NCBI RefSeq assembly: GCF_012933555.1
Contig: NZ_JABBPK010000001.1
Location: 3,698,001 to 3,762,000, forward strand
Length of the DNA stretch: 64,000 nucleotides
Direction of reading: 5' to 3'
Source of the DNA: Niallia alba
GTDB lineage: Bacteria > Bacillota > Bacilli > Bacillales > Cytobacillaceae
Positions within the stretch are counted from its first letter, which is position 1; every line of letters starts with the position of its first letter. Below, piece by piece: positions 55,458 to 64,000 of the stretch. The position numbers were made by a program, and so were the translations under genes. The notes under the pieces were generated by a model, which was not told the origin of the DNA, searched no databases, and saw only the letters and a list, made by a program, of their open reading frames with translations.

Positions 55458-57878
55458 TTAATTTGCAACGATATTAACTAATTTACCTGGAACCGCAATT
55501 ACTTTGCGTATTTGCTTGCCGTCAATTTGTTCTTTTACTTGGCTGTCTTCCATAGCAATTTGCTCCAACGCATCTTTGTTTGCATCTGCTGGAACCATTA
55601 ATTTCGCTTTTACTTTTCCGTTAATCTGAATCACAATTTCTATTTCATCATCCACCAATTTTGCTTCATCATACGCAGGCCATGCTTCATAAGCAATTGA
55701 TTGATTAGAACCAGTTATGATTTGCCATAGTTCTTCTGTAATATGCGGGCAAATTGGTGAAAGTAATTTCACAAATCCTTCTACATATTTCTTTGGTATA
55801 CTATCGGCTTTATAGCATTCATTGATAAATACCATCATTTGCGAAATTGCTGTATTAAAACGAAGTGCTTCAAAGTCCTCTGTCACTTTTTTCACTGTTT
55901 GATGGTAAATTTTATCTAAAACCTTCATTTCCTCTATATCTTGAACTTTTGATGCTAGCTTTCCATCATCCTCCACCAACAATCTCCAAATACGATCAAG
56001 GAATCTTCTTGAACCATCTAGACCATTTGTTGACCATGCGATCGCAGCATCTAATGGTCCCATGAACATTTCATATAAACGAAGTGTATCTGCACCATGG
56101 CTAGCTACAATTTCATCTGGATTAACAACATTTCCTTTTGATTTACTCATTTTTTCATTATTTTCACCTAGAATCATTCCTTGGTTAAATAATTTTTGGA
56201 ATGGTTCTTTCGTTGGGACAACTCCTAAATCATAAAGCACTTTATGCCAGAAGCGTGCATATAGAAGATGCAATACAGCATGTTCTACTCCACCAATATA
56301 CATATCGACTGGAAGCCATTCTTTTATTTTTTCAGGATCTGCAATTTGCTCATTATTTTTTGGATCGATATAGCGTAAATAGTACCAGCTGCTTCCAGCC
56401 CATTGTGGCATTGTATTTGTTTCACGTCTGCCCTTCTTGCCAGTGACAGGGTCTACAACATTTACCCATTCCGAAATATTTGCTAATGGAGATTCACCAG
56501 TTCCCGATGGTTTAATTTCTGATGTTTCCGGAAGTGTTAATGGCAATTCTTCTTCCGGTACACCTGTCATTGTGCCATCTTCCCAATGAATAATCGGTAT
56601 TGGTTCTCCCCAGTAACGTTGACGACTAAATAACCAGTCTCGTAATCTGTAAGTTATTTTTTTCGTTCCAATTTCTTTCTCTTCTAACCAGCTAATCATT
56701 TTGCTAATAGCTTCTTCTTTATTTAAACCATTTAAGAAATCAGAGTTGACATGTTCACCGTCACCAGTATAGACTTCTGCTTCTACATTTCCGCCAGCTA
56801 CTACTTCTTTAATTGGTAAATTAAATGTTTTCGCAAACTCATAGTCTCTTTCATCATGGGCAGGAACAGCCATAATGCTTCCTGTACCATAGCTTACAAG
56901 GACATAATCAGCAATCCAAATTGGCATTTTTTCACCATTAGCTGGATTTATTGCGTAAGCACCTGTAAATACACCTGTTTTTTCTTTTGCCAAGTCCGTT
57001 CTTTCTAAATCGCTTTTGCTTTTAATTTTTTCTAAGTATGCTTCTACTGCAGACTTTTGTTCTGCAGTTGTAATTGTTTCTACAAGCGCATGCTCTGGTG
57101 CTAGTACCGCATAAGTAGCACCAAATAATGTATCAGGTCTTGTTGTAAATACAGTAAATTTTTCTTTATGATTGTCAATTTGGAAGGTTACTTCTGCTCC
57201 TTCTGAACGACCAATCCAATTACGTTGCATTTCTTTAATACTTTCTGGCCAATCTACTTCATCTAAATCTTCTAATAAACGATCAGCATACTCTGTTATT
57301 TTTAGTACCCATTGACGCATTGGGCGTCTTTCAACAGGATGTCCGCCACGTTCACTTTTCCCATCAATAACTTCCTCGTTTGCTAGAACAGTTCCTAATG
57401 CTGGGCACCAGTTAACTGCTACTTCATCGACATATGCTAAGCCCATTTCATGAAGCTTTAGAAAAATCCATTGTGTCCACTTATAGTACTCAGGATCTGT
57501 TGTGTTAATTTCACGATCCCAATCATAAGAAAAACCTAACGATTTAATTTGACGACGGAATGTATCAATATTTTTCTGGGTAAATTCTGCTGGATGATTA
57601 CCAGTATCTAATGCATATTGCTCTGCTGGCAATCCAAATGCATCCCACCCCATTGGATGAAGGACATTAAAATCCTGCATTCTCTTCATACGAGAAAGAA
57701 TATCTGTTGCTGTATATCCTTCTGGATGTCCAACATGAAGTCCCGCACCGGATGGATATGGGAACATATCTAGTGCATAAAACTTTTTCTTGCTTTTTTC
57801 TTCACTTGTTTTAAAAGTTTTGTTTTCTTCCCAAAACTTTTGCCATTTCTGTTCTATTTTCTGATGATTAAAGCTCAT
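55458..57878 (-). CDS. leuS: Leucyl-tRNA synthetase
   Basis: An 806-residue class Ia synthetase that charges tRNA-Leu and hydrolyses mischarged products. HIGH-type motif HVGH at 48-51 ([18 protein letters not shown]), the CP1 editing domain (about 220-420, including [14 protein letters not shown] and [12 protein letters not shown]), the KMSKS motif in [10 protein letters not shown] near 580, and an anticodon-binding C-terminal domain. Length is normal. The ATG follows AGGAGGATTTTAAG. A leucine T-box leader and its promoter precede it. Confidence 0.98.
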   Translation of the reverse strand: MSFNHQKIEQKWQKFWEENKTFKTSEEKSKKKFYALDMFPYPSGAGLHVGHPEGYTATDILSRMKRMQDFNVLHPMGWDAFGLPAEQYALDTGNHPAEFTQKNIDTFRRQIKSLGFSYDWDREINTTDPEYYKWTQWIFLKLHEMGLAYVDEVAVNWCPALGTVLANEEVIDGKSERGGHPVERRPMRQWVLKITEYADRLLEDLDEVDWPESIKEMQRNWIGRSEGAEVTFQIDNHKEKFTVFTTRPDTLFGATYAVLAPEHALVETITTAEQKSAVEAYLEKIKSKSDLERTDLAKEKTGVFTGAYAINPANGEKMPIWIADYVLVSYGTGSIMAVPAHDERDYEFAKTFNLPIKEVVAGGNVEAEVYTGDGEHVNSDFLNGLNKEEAISKMISWLEEKEIGTKKITYRLRDWLFSRQRYWGEPIPIIHWEDGTMTGVPEEELPLTLPETSEIKPSGTGESPLANISEWVNVVDPVTGKKGRRETNTMPQWAGSSWYYLRYIDPKNNEQIADPEKIKEWLPVDMYIGGVEHAVLHLLYARFWHKVLYDLGVVPTKEPFQKLFNQGMILGENNEKMSKSKGNVVNPDEIVASHGADTLRLYEMFMGPLDAAIAWSTNGLDGSRRFLDRIWRLLVEDDGKLASKVQDIEEMKVLDKIYHQTVKKVTEDFEALRFNTAISQMMVFINECYKADSIPKKYVEGFVKLLSPICPHITEELWQIITGSNQSIAYEAWPAYDEAKLVDDEIEIVIQINGKVKAKLMVPADANKDALEQIAMEDSQVKEQIDGKQIRKVIAVPGKLVNIVAN

Positions 57879-57911
57879 CTTAAAATCCTCCTATAAAGTT
57901 GTTTTTACCAA

Positions 57912-58165
57912 AATAAAAAGCCTCTCATCCCAAATAGGGACGAGAGGCATTATGTATAATCTCCCGCGGTACCACCCACAATTAGTGAATAAATCACTCG
58001 CTTCATTATCCTTTAACGCAGGTGTACGGCAAGCATTACTAAAAGTTCACACTTGCAACTCAAAGGTGAGTTCAAGATGTTTTTGACTGACTTGCACCAC
58101 CCGTCAGTTCTCTTCGTTTCAAAAGGGCATCTTTACTATTCCTTATCTGTGTTGATTACTTATAT
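57912..58165 (-). promoter_or_regulatory. T-box leader of leuS, leucine specifier
   Basis: On the minus strand the T-box core GGGTGGTACCGCGGGAG begins at 57978; the terminator GCCTCTCGTCCC / GGGATGAGAGGC with TTTTTATTTT is at 57950-57910. Stem I holds GAACTCACC, with CTC (58070-58068) as a plausible Leu specifier. Confidence 0.93.
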
Positions 58166-58172
58166 GATTTTT

Positions 58173-58201
58173 ATTGTATTGTATTTTGATGCATGTTGCA
58201 A
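58173..58201 (-). promoter_or_regulatory. Promoter of the leuS T-box leader
   Basis: On the minus strand TTGCAA (58201-58196), a 17-bp spacer and TACAAT (58178-58173), placed just ahead of the T-box stem I. Confidence 0.65.
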
Positions 58202-58279
58202 GTAGTTTTCAGATTGACCAACTATCTGATCTTCTCTACTTTCTATATTATATGTCTACTGCTATTTAATGTTCCGCTA

Positions 58280-59446
58280 TTACCATTTCTCCGTCCATTC
58301 AGAAACCAATCGAAGCAATTTTCTATCTTGATTTCTACCAGCTATAAAGGAAAGACCAACTGGTATTCCATTTAATGTGGTCAATGGTAGATTCACTTGA
58401 GGAAAGCCAGTTAACCCCGCCATACAACATAACTGGAATGTTTGGTTTCTTCTTACTTCTAACTCACGAGTAGGAAGGTTTATAAGCGGTGCTATCCCTG
58501 GTGCTGTTGGAATAATTAAAATTCCATCATCTTCAAGCAGTTTCTCCATTCTTTGTTGAATTATACGTCTCTTCTGCTGATATTGTGCTATGTCTTCCTC
58601 TTTCAAAGTACTAGCCCACCGGAATCTCTCTGCTATCCCTGGCCCAAACGTTGGATTTACCCTTTGGATCCATGCTCCATGTTCTTGCCAAATTTCTCTT
58701 CCTTGGAGCATGCGAAAAACCTCTGCCCACTTCTGAAGCCCTTCTTCTGCAATGATAGTAGTTGAATAACTTGGCACAGACTTCTCTAATTTTTCCAATA
58801 AAGGAAGTAAGGCTTTCTTAACCTCTTCATCAGCCAGTGCCCAAGCATCCTTTCCCATTATAAACCGTGAAAAAGAGCCATTCTCTTGAGGAGGAAGAAG
58901 CACATCCCCAACTTTCATAAGCATTTCCGCTGTTTGAGTCATCCAACCGACGGTATCAAAGCTTTTTGCAAGAGGAATTACCCCGTCTATATTAACTACT
59001 CCATGAGAGGGACGAATACCATATATTCCACAATAAGAAGATGGAATTCTTACCGAACCTCCTGTATCCGTTCCTAAGGAAAAATCGGTCAATTTAGCTC
59101 CGACCGTGACAGCAGAACCGCAAGAAGAGCCACCTGGAATTCGACTCGGGTCCCTAGGATTAATAGGAGTACCATAATGATAATTTTCTCCATTTAAGCT
59201 ATACATCAGTTCATCTGTAATAGTGGTTCCTTTTAGCGTGGCACCATTATTCAACAGGCTAATAATGGCTGGTGCTGTTTCATTAGCAGGTTTATGGCTA
59301 TGAAGCCAATCAGGATTTCCTGCAGAAGGTACATAATCTTTAATAGCAAATACATCTTTAACCGCAAATGTCAGCCCATCTAAACTCCCTTTTTGCGTAG
59401 GTTCCAATGAAATATTTCTATCCATATATGCACCGAAATCACTCAT
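58280..59446 (-). CDS. Amidase-signature-family hydrolase
   Basis: A 388-residue amidase. The Ser-cisSer-Lys triad is visible: K30 in TFAVKDVF, the serine pair in GGSSCGSA (107-108) and the nucleophile S131 in DTGGSVRIP. It is shorter than the usual ~470 residues because the N-terminal helices before the lysine strand are nearly absent and the middle region is compact; plant indole-acetamide hydrolase-like and other short amidases share this layout. The substrate is unknown. The ATG follows AAGGGGATGGCTTAAAAA. It is 27 bases downstream of the phosphatase gene and in its operon. Confidence 0.88.
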   Translation of the reverse strand: MSDFGAYMDRNISLEPTQKGSLDGLTFAVKDVFAIKDYVPSAGNPDWLHSHKPANETAPAIISLLNNGATLKGTTITDELMYSLNGENYHYGTPINPRDPSRIPGGSSCGSAVTVGAKLTDFSLGTDTGGSVRIPSSYCGIYGIRPSHGVVNIDGVIPLAKSFDTVGWMTQTAEMLMKVGDVLLPPQENGSFSRFIMGKDAWALADEEVKKALLPLLEKLEKSVPSYSTTIIAEEGLQKWAEVFRMLQGREIWQEHGAWIQRVNPTFGPGIAERFRWASTLKEEDIAQYQQKRRIIQQRMEKLLEDDGILIIPTAPGIAPLINLPTRELEVRRNQTFQLCCMAGLTGFPQVNLPLTTLNGIPVGLSFIAGRNQDRKLLRLVSEWTEKW

Positions 59447-59473
59447 TTTTTAAGCCATCCCCTTGTCATCTTA

Positions 59474-60049
59474 TTAATTTATTTCCACCAGATGATCGAC
59501 CAAATTATAATCTTCTACTACCCATTTCTTTTCTTTAAAGTGAATATTACTGATACAAGCATTCGATAAGTATTTTTCAATCGAAAGTTGATCTTCTGAA
59601 ACTACTGTTAATAAGGTATGTATAACTGCACCATGTGCAACTAGTAATACTTTTTGGTCTAGAAACTGAACTAGAATTTTTTCTAGACCATTCATAATTC
59701 TATTTACTAATTCCTCTCTTGATTCCTGATTTGGATACTGTTGATCTGGATATAGAATCGCTCTTTCTTCTCTCGTTTTCCCTTCTGCATCGCCAAAACT
59801 GCGCTCCATAAATTCAGCCATTTCTACAACCTGTAGTTGTAACGCTTCATTAATAATGAACGCTGTTTGTTTTGCCCTTTTAAGAGGACTTGTGACGATG
59901 ATATCCCAATTTGAATCCTTTAAATAATCTCGGCATTGCTGTGCCTGCCTCGTTCCATTTTCATTTAAAGGAATATCCGTTTTTCCTTGAATTTTCCCCA
60001 TTGCGTTCCAATCTGTTTCCCCATGTCTTATTAAACATATTTTTGTCAT
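59474..60049 (-). CDS. Histidine phosphatase family protein
   Basis: A 191-residue histidine (phosphoglycerate mutase-like) phosphatase. The phospho-accepting RHGET motif lies at about residues 8-12, then IQGKTDIPLNENGTRQA, the second arginine in TSPLKRAKQTA, an acidic FMERSFGDAEGKT and the second histidine in LLVAHGAVIH. It fits the small broad-specificity phosphatases (PhoE/YhfR type) rather than glycolytic mutases. Two ATGs stand in tandem (60052 and 60049); I prefer the second for spacing from AAAGGA. First gene of an operon with the amidase. Confidence 0.88.
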   Translation of the reverse strand: MTKICLIRHGETDWNAMGKIQGKTDIPLNENGTRQAQQCRDYLKDSNWDIIVTSPLKRAKQTAFIINEALQLQVVEMAEFMERSFGDAEGKTREERAILYPDQQYPNQESREELVNRIMNGLEKILVQFLDQKVLLVAHGAVIHTLLTVVSEDQLSIEKYLSNACISNIHFKEKKWVVEDYNLVDHLVEIN

Positions 60050-60285
60050 CATTTAGTCCTTTCTACGCATTATGCTAAAATTTAGAGTTATATCTACTTT
60101 ATTAGAAAAAGACTTATTTTTCAAACAAATTCAACATTTAAACTAATTGGAATTTAGAATAAATCTCTTCATTCTATCAGAAAATTCCGCCTATAGAAAA
60201 ATAGATACTCTTCTATTGCAGCTTTGCTTAAAAGCAACTACACTTATTTTTGGTATTTAGAATAAAGTTGCAAAGGAGCATCAAT

Positions 60286-61491
60286 ATGCCTCGTTCACTT
60301 TGGCTTTTAGTTATCGGAATGGCAGTAAACGTTACTGGTTCTTCCTTACTCTGGCCTTTAAATAGTATTTACATTCATGAGCATTTAGGGAAGACACTAA
60401 CGGTTGCAGGTTTTATCCTTATGCTCAATTCTGGAGCAAGTGTGATCGGTAATTTAATCGGAGGCATTCTTTACGATAAGTTAGGTGGGTATCTATCTAT
60501 ATTATTAGGTATCACGCTAACTACCTTCTCTTTACTAGGCCTTACTCTTTTTCATAATTGGGGTGCTTACTGTACCTTTTTCACTTTATCTGGGTTTGGA
60601 TCAGGTATTATTTATCCTAGCATGTATGCAATGGCGGGAAATGTTTGGCCTGAAGGGGGAAGAAAATCCTTCAATAGTATTTATGTTGCACAAAACGTTG
60701 GTGTGGCACTTGGATCAGCCATCGGCGGTTTCATCGCCTCACACTCGTTTCAATTAATCTTCTTGTCAAACACCCTAATGTATGGGGTATTTTTCCTTAT
60801 CGCTTTCTTCAGTTATAAAAACATTCAAGTAAAAGCGGATATCCTTCCGTCTTCAAATGTGAAAGTACCTAAAAGAAAAGGAAAGCACTTATTAAAAGGA
60901 AGCCCGGCTATGTATTCGCTTGGCATTTTAGGATTTGGTTATTTATTATGCTGGATCTGCTATGTCCAATGGCAAGCCACTATCTCTACTCATACGCAAG
61001 AGTTAGGTATTCCTTTAACGCAATATAGTTTATTATGGGCAGTTAATGGTGGACTCATTGTGTTCGGCCAACCATTAATTTCTTTTTTCACAAAAAAAAT
61101 ATGTACTTCAATAAAGAAACAAATGCTTATCGGGATCGGTATTTTTATTCTTTCCTTCCTTATTGTTGGAAAAGCAGAATTGTTTACTGGCTTTCTTGTG
61201 GCAATGATCATTTTAACTATTGGTGAAATGCTTATTTGGCCAGCTGTACCAACGATTGCTGATAAATTAGCTCCTAAAGGAAAAGAAGGCTTTTTCCAAG
61301 GAATCGTGAACAGTACGGCAACGGGAGGAAGAATGATTGGACCTCTTCTTGGAGGAATGCTTGTCGATAGTAGTGGTATGACATTGCTCGTACCTGTTTT
61401 AGTGGTCTTACTTGTCATTAGCTTACTTACTGCATTTTTCTATGATTATCCAACGAAAGAAGCTGCTAAATTAGCTCCTAAAACAAATTAA
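60286..61491 (+). CDS. yttB: Major facilitator superfamily transporter (YttB-like)
   Basis: A 401-residue 12-helix MFS transporter. The A-type loop between helices 2 and 3 reads GGILYDKLGGYLSI, and a drug/H+ antiporter-like helix 5 segment GGRMIGPLLGGMLVD lies in the second half. The chosen ATG (60286) follows CAAAGGAGCATCAAT; a reading from 60250 has no ribosome site. YttB of B. subtilis, near ytqA in that genome, is the best match I can suggest from memory. Substrate unknown, export likely. Confidence 0.85.
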   Translation: MPRSLWLLVIGMAVNVTGSSLLWPLNSIYIHEHLGKTLTVAGFILMLNSGASVIGNLIGGILYDKLGGYLSILLGITLTTFSLLGLTLFHNWGAYCTFFTLSGFGSGIIYPSMYAMAGNVWPEGGRKSFNSIYVAQNVGVALGSAIGGFIASHSFQLIFLSNTLMYGVFFLIAFFSYKNIQVKADILPSSNVKVPKRKGKHLLKGSPAMYSLGILGFGYLLCWICYVQWQATISTHTQELGIPLTQYSLLWAVNGGLIVFGQPLISFFTKKICTSIKKQMLIGIGIFILSFLIVGKAELFTGFLVAMIILTIGEMLIWPAVPTIADKLAPKGKEGFFQGIVNSTATGGRMIGPLLGGMLVDSSGMTLLVPVLVVLLVISLLTAFFYDYPTKEAAKLAPKTN

Positions 61492-61494
61492 TAT

Positions 61495-61533
61495 GAATGT
61501 CCCAACTGATACAACGGCTGGGACATTCTTTTT
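61495..61533 (+). terminator. Terminator after yttB
   Basis: GAATGTCCCA pairs exactly with TGGGACATTC around a 14-base loop, followed by TTTTT. The words GTCCCA/TGGGAC echo the ends of the long-form repeats, but no core is present. Confidence 0.88.
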
Positions 61534-61540
61534 GCCATAG

Positions 61541-61705
61541 TTATTCTTGTCTTGTTTTTGATTTAGCTGGTTGACCACCAGATTGCTCATACTTTTTCTT
61601 GGCTGCTTTTACTAAATCAACATCTTTCCCCAATTCTAAATCCTGATTGTTGATGCCATTGCGTGTTTTTTGTTCAGGATTATTTTGCTTTGAACGTTTA
61701 TCCAT
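61541..61705 (-). CDS. Small basic, glutamine-rich protein, possibly a spore protein
   Basis: A 54-residue frame with a strong ribosome site (AAGGAGGATCCTAAAAT before the ATG at 61705), beginning MDKRSKQNNPEQKTR and ending AKSKTRQE. It is hydrophilic, rich in Lys, Gln, Asn and Glu, without cysteine or tryptophan and with one tyrosine, a composition like minor small acid-soluble spore proteins. I recognise no exact family. The ytzC stop TAA overlaps its ribosome site (TAAGGAGG), so the two are one transcription unit. Confidence 0.8.
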   Translation of the reverse strand: MDKRSKQNNPEQKTRNGINNQDLELGKDVDLVKAAKKKYEQSGGQPAKSKTRQE

Positions 61706-61720
61706 ATTTTAGGATCCTCC

Positions 61721-61984
61721 TTAATGCAATCTTAATGTCATTTGATTTTGCATTTGCTCCACAAGCAACCTCATTCGATGCAACTCTTCTCGTTGCTGTT
61801 GATTTGCACTCTGATCCATCGTGTGCAATTCATTATAGATAGTTTCTAACTGCATTTGAGCATCTGTATATTCCGTTTCATTATAATGTTCTTGACGTCT
61901 TCCTGCTTCATATTGCTGTTCTGCATAATTAATAACTTCATTACATCTTTGTAATAATTCACTCATAGAATCGCGTGTAGCCAA
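61721..61984 (-). CDS. ytzC: YtzC, DUF2524-family protein
   Basis: An 87-residue all-helical, glutamine- and glutamate-rich protein (ELLQRCNEVINYAEQQYEAG, then two further amphipathic helices) of the DUF2524 family, YtzC in B. subtilis. No function is known. The start is TTG (61984) after GGGAGGGTTATTAT. It precedes the 54-residue gene in a small operon and reads away from ytqA, as in related genomes. Confidence 0.85.
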   Translation of the reverse strand: MATRDSMSELLQRCNEVINYAEQQYEAGRRQEHYNETEYTDAQMQLETIYNELHTMDQSANQQQREELHRMRLLVEQMQNQMTLRLH

Positions 61985-62190
61985 ATAATAACCCTCCCAA
62001 CAATCGTTTCAAGTTAGAAGCAGATTGCTTCAACAATAGTATCTGTTTATTCCTTGCAACTATGACTTCCTTTTCTTAACTAATCTTGAAATTCTGTTGG
62101 ATAAAGACAATAGTCATGTTAAAATTCATAGGTGGAATTAATGAAATTAAACAAAAAAAGAATCTAAATTATTGAGGAGGTTACACTGAT

Positions 62191-63156
62191 ATGAATCAGA
62201 ATAACCCATTCCCATATGCTTCTGATAATAAAAGATACCATACTTGGAATTATCATCTTCGTAACGAGTTTGGACACAAAGTTTTCAAAATTGCATTAGA
62301 TGGAGGATTTGATTGCCCAAACAGAGACGGTACGGTCGCTCATGGCGGCTGCACCTTTTGCAGTGCAGCTGGTTCGGGAGATTTTGCCGGCAATCGTGCT
62401 GACAGCCTAGAGCAACAATTCCATGATATAAAAAATAAGATGCATACGAAATGGAAAGACGGAAAATATATGGCCTATTTCCAAGCCTATACAAATACAC
62501 ACGCACCAGTAGATGTATTACGTGAAAAATACGAAGTAGTTCTTAAACAGGAAAACGTCGTTGGTCTTTCGATTGCAACTCGTCCAGATTGCTTACCAGA
62601 TGACGTTGTCGAGTATCTGGCGGAACTAAATGAACGTACTTATTTATGGGTTGAACTTGGTCTTCAGACAGTCCATGAAAAAACAGCAACACTTATTAAT
62701 CGAGCACATGATTTTCAAACATATGTCGAAGGCGTTAATAAGCTCAGAAAACATAACATTCGTATTTGCTCCCATATTATTAATGGACTGCCAATGGAAA
62801 CAAATGAAATGATGATGGAAACAGCTAAAAGCGTCAGTGAATTAGATGTACAGGGAATAAAGATTCACTTACTACATCTATTAAAAGGCACTCCAATGGT
62901 AAAGCAATATGAAAAAGGCATGCTTGAATTTTTAACCCTTGATCAATATATATCATTAGTTTGTGATCAGTTAGAAATTTTACCACCAGACATGATTATT
63001 CATCGCATTACAGGTGATGGACCAATTGAATTGATGGTTGGGCCAATGTGGAGTGTTAATAAATGGGAAGTATTAAATAAAATTGATGCAGAATTAAAAA
63101 GCCGCAATAGTTGGCAAGGAAAATATTATCAGGCAAATAAGAAGGTGACACAATGA
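62191..63156 (+). CDS. ytqA: Radical SAM protein YtqA (MnmL)
   Basis: A 321-residue radical SAM enzyme of the YtqA/TIGR01212 family. The cluster-binding cysteines are C42, C54 and C57 (CPNRDG...HGGCTFC), a spacing wider than the usual CxxxCxxC and typical of the family. The TIM-barrel core follows (ATRPDCLPDD, WVELGLQT, HIINGLP, IKIHLLHLLKGTPM). Recent work, from memory, assigns YtqA and YtqB to an alternate route to mnm5s2U in tRNA (names MnmL and MnmM). The ATG follows TTGAGGAGGTTACACTGAT. Its stop overlaps the ytqB start by four bases. Confidence 0.93.
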   Translation: MNQNNPFPYASDNKRYHTWNYHLRNEFGHKVFKIALDGGFDCPNRDGTVAHGGCTFCSAAGSGDFAGNRADSLEQQFHDIKNKMHTKWKDGKYMAYFQAYTNTHAPVDVLREKYEVVLKQENVVGLSIATRPDCLPDDVVEYLAELNERTYLWVELGLQTVHEKTATLINRAHDFQTYVEGVNKLRKHNIRICSHIINGLPMETNEMMMETAKSVSELDVQGIKIHLLHLLKGTPMVKQYEKGMLEFLTLDQYISLVCDQLEILPPDMIIHRITGDGPIELMVGPMWSVNKWEVLNKIDAELKSRNSWQGKYYQANKKVTQ

Positions 63157-63725
63157 AGCTAGACAGAGTCATTCCATTTGCCCATCAATTATTAGGAAAA
63201 GCTGTTTCGAACGGAGAAATTGCGATCGATGCTACAATGGGAAATGGACATGATACCGTTTTTTTAGCAACTCTTGTGGGTGATAATGGGAAAGTATTTA
63301 GCTTTGATATCCAAAAGGATGCTTTACATGCCACAAAAGAAAAACTCACGAGTCAAAAACTACAAGATATTGTATCTCTTCATTTGTGTGGACATGAACA
63401 TATCATGGAAATTGTCCCTTCCACTTATCATGGGAAGGTTTCAGGAGCTATTTTCAACTTAGGCTACTTGCCTGGTGGAGATAAATCTATTGTAACAAAA
63501 GCGGAAACAACCATTGCCGCCATTGAACAGCTATTACAAATCCTGTCTAAAGAAGGAGTTATTGTATTAGTTATTTATCACGGGCATCCAGAAGGTGCTA
63601 TCGAACGGGATAAGCTTATAGCGTATGTGGAAAATATTGATCAGCAAAAAGCCCATGTGCTACGCTACCAATTTATAAATGGGATTAATAATCCACCTTT
63701 TATTATCGCGATTGAAAAAAGATGA
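63153..63725 (+). CDS. ytqB: SAM-dependent methyltransferase YtqB (MnmM)
   Basis: A 190-residue Rossmann-fold methyltransferase. SAM-binding motif IAIDATMGNGHDTVFLA (about 23-39), the acidic end of strand 2 VFSFDIQ, and the catalytic-strand motif IFNLGYLPGGDK that defines the family. B. subtilis YtqB is the tRNA methyltransferase MnmM, completing mnm5s2U by methylating nm5s2U. It overlaps ytqA by ATGA, so translation is coupled, consistent with consecutive steps of one modification pathway. Confidence 0.94.
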   Translation: MKLDRVIPFAHQLLGKAVSNGEIAIDATMGNGHDTVFLATLVGDNGKVFSFDIQKDALHATKEKLTSQKLQDIVSLHLCGHEHIMEIVPSTYHGKVSGAIFNLGYLPGGDKSIVTKAETTIAAIEQLLQILSKEGVIVLVIYHGHPEGAIERDKLIAYVENIDQQKAHVLRYQFINGINNPPFIIAIEKR

Positions 63726-63737
63726 ATTTCACCATAC

Positions 63738-63776
63738 TTATCAAACAGGGCAGAAATTACATGCCTTGTTTGATAA
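63738..63776 (+). terminator. Terminator after ytqB
   Basis: TTATCAAACAGGGCA pairs with TGCCTTGTTTGATAA (one G-T pair), followed by TGATTTTATT. Confidence 0.75.
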
Positions 63777-63865
63777 TGATTTTATTCTGTGTTGGATCAT
63801 ATCTCTTTATTCTAAAATATATCCCTTATTCTATTCCTTTCTAAAAATAAATTCCCCTTCCGTAA

Positions 63866-63911
63866 AACAAAAAATTAGACAAACTATCCTTGAAAAAGGT
63901 GTTTGCCTAAC
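63866..63911 (-). terminator. Terminator of the gene entering from the right edge
   Basis: On the minus strand AGGCAAAC pairs with GTTTGTCT and is followed by AATTTTTTG. It stands just past the stop codon at 63927-63929. Confidence 0.7.
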
Positions 63912-63926
63912 CTAACTAAGCTTCAT

Positions 63927-64000
63927 TTATTTACTTAACGCTCTTAATGCACTTGCAGGAACTACCTTCTGGAACTTTCTATAGGCTCTTCCATTTAAAT
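63927..64000 (-). CDS. C-terminal end of an unidentified protein
   Basis: A 23-codon open frame entering from the right edge and ending at TAA (63929-63927). The last residues read KFQKVVPASALRALSK. A terminator follows on the same strand, which supports a real gene. Too short to name. Confidence 0.5.
   Translation of the reverse strand, partial: LNGRAYRKFQKVVPASALRALSK

Noticed and set aside
63679-63915. 78-codon plus-strand frame after ytqB
   Set aside because: It overlaps the ytqB end and runs through two hairpins; composition is that of non-coding AT-rich DNA.

Overview
The window is AT-rich chromosomal DNA from a spore-forming member of the Bacillaceae (Bacillus sensu lato). The evidence is AGGAGG-type ribosome sites with ATG, GTG and TTG starts, an alpha/beta-type spore DNA-binding protein behind a textbook sigma-G promoter, Cse60, CcpA, EzrA, RefZ, SftA, two T-box leaders, and a gene order that closely follows the yt* region of Bacillus subtilis as I remember it. 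I cannot name the species; a Niallia- or Cytobacillus-like genus is only a guess. I see no prophage, CRISPR array, rRNA, tRNA or transposase gene.

Layout. 1-9100: start of a ytcJ-like amidohydrolase, mbcS, sspA, the sulfur-relay pair nifZ-thiI, ezrA, then hisJ and refZ converging. 9100-17200: free methionine sulfoxide reductase (ytsP), dgcP, rpsD with an autoregulatory leader, a compositionally foreign P-loop kinase gene, an orphan gene, and tyrS with a T-box. 17300-29750: a class A penicillin-binding protein, ccpA, aroA, an unusual FtsA-like protein with tandem C-terminal modules, the ytxGHJ stress cluster, an M29 aminopeptidase and murC. 30000-49150: sftA with an internal 36-bp tandem repeat, ytpQ, ytpP, a chemotaxis receptor, a DUF84 protein, ytoP, ytzB, trmB, ytzH, ytmP, amyX, ytlQ, thpR, then pepV-dat and a NUDIX gene. 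49680-64000: ytzE, rsuA, the flippase gene ytgP/murJ, ytfP, cse60, ytwF, leuS with a T-box, an amidase-phosphatase pair, yttB, a small spore-protein-like gene with ytzC, ytqA-ytqB, and the end of one more gene.

How the genes work together. Most are housekeeping: translation (rpsD, tyrS, leuS), tRNA modification (thiI with its sulfur donor nifZ, trmB, ytqA-ytqB, rsuA for rRNA), envelope and division (murC, ytgP/murJ, the PBP, ezrA, sftA, dat for D-amino acids), carbon control (ccpA), aromatic biosynthesis (aroA), redox and stress (ytsP, ytxJ, ytpP, ytxG, ytxH) and sporulation (sspA, cse60, refZ, possibly the 54-residue protein).

The most noteworthy non-coding content is a dispersed repeat family. 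Five substantial copies and at least two remnants sit between genes. They share a core with 15-base inverted arms and come in two flank types, one closed by 19-bp terminal inverted repeats like a MITE (178-561 and 54009-54417) and one bounded by GGCTGTTTTC / GAAAACAGCC (9198, 45763 and 54699). A second, unrelated repeat family has copies at 5262 and 33014 and a fragment at 10025. Other points for follow-up are a perfect 16-bp palindrome beside the aroA promoter, the foreign kinase gene with its own palindrome, the repeated modules of the FtsA-like protein, and the apparent absence of ytpR and of acsA-acuABC from their usual places.
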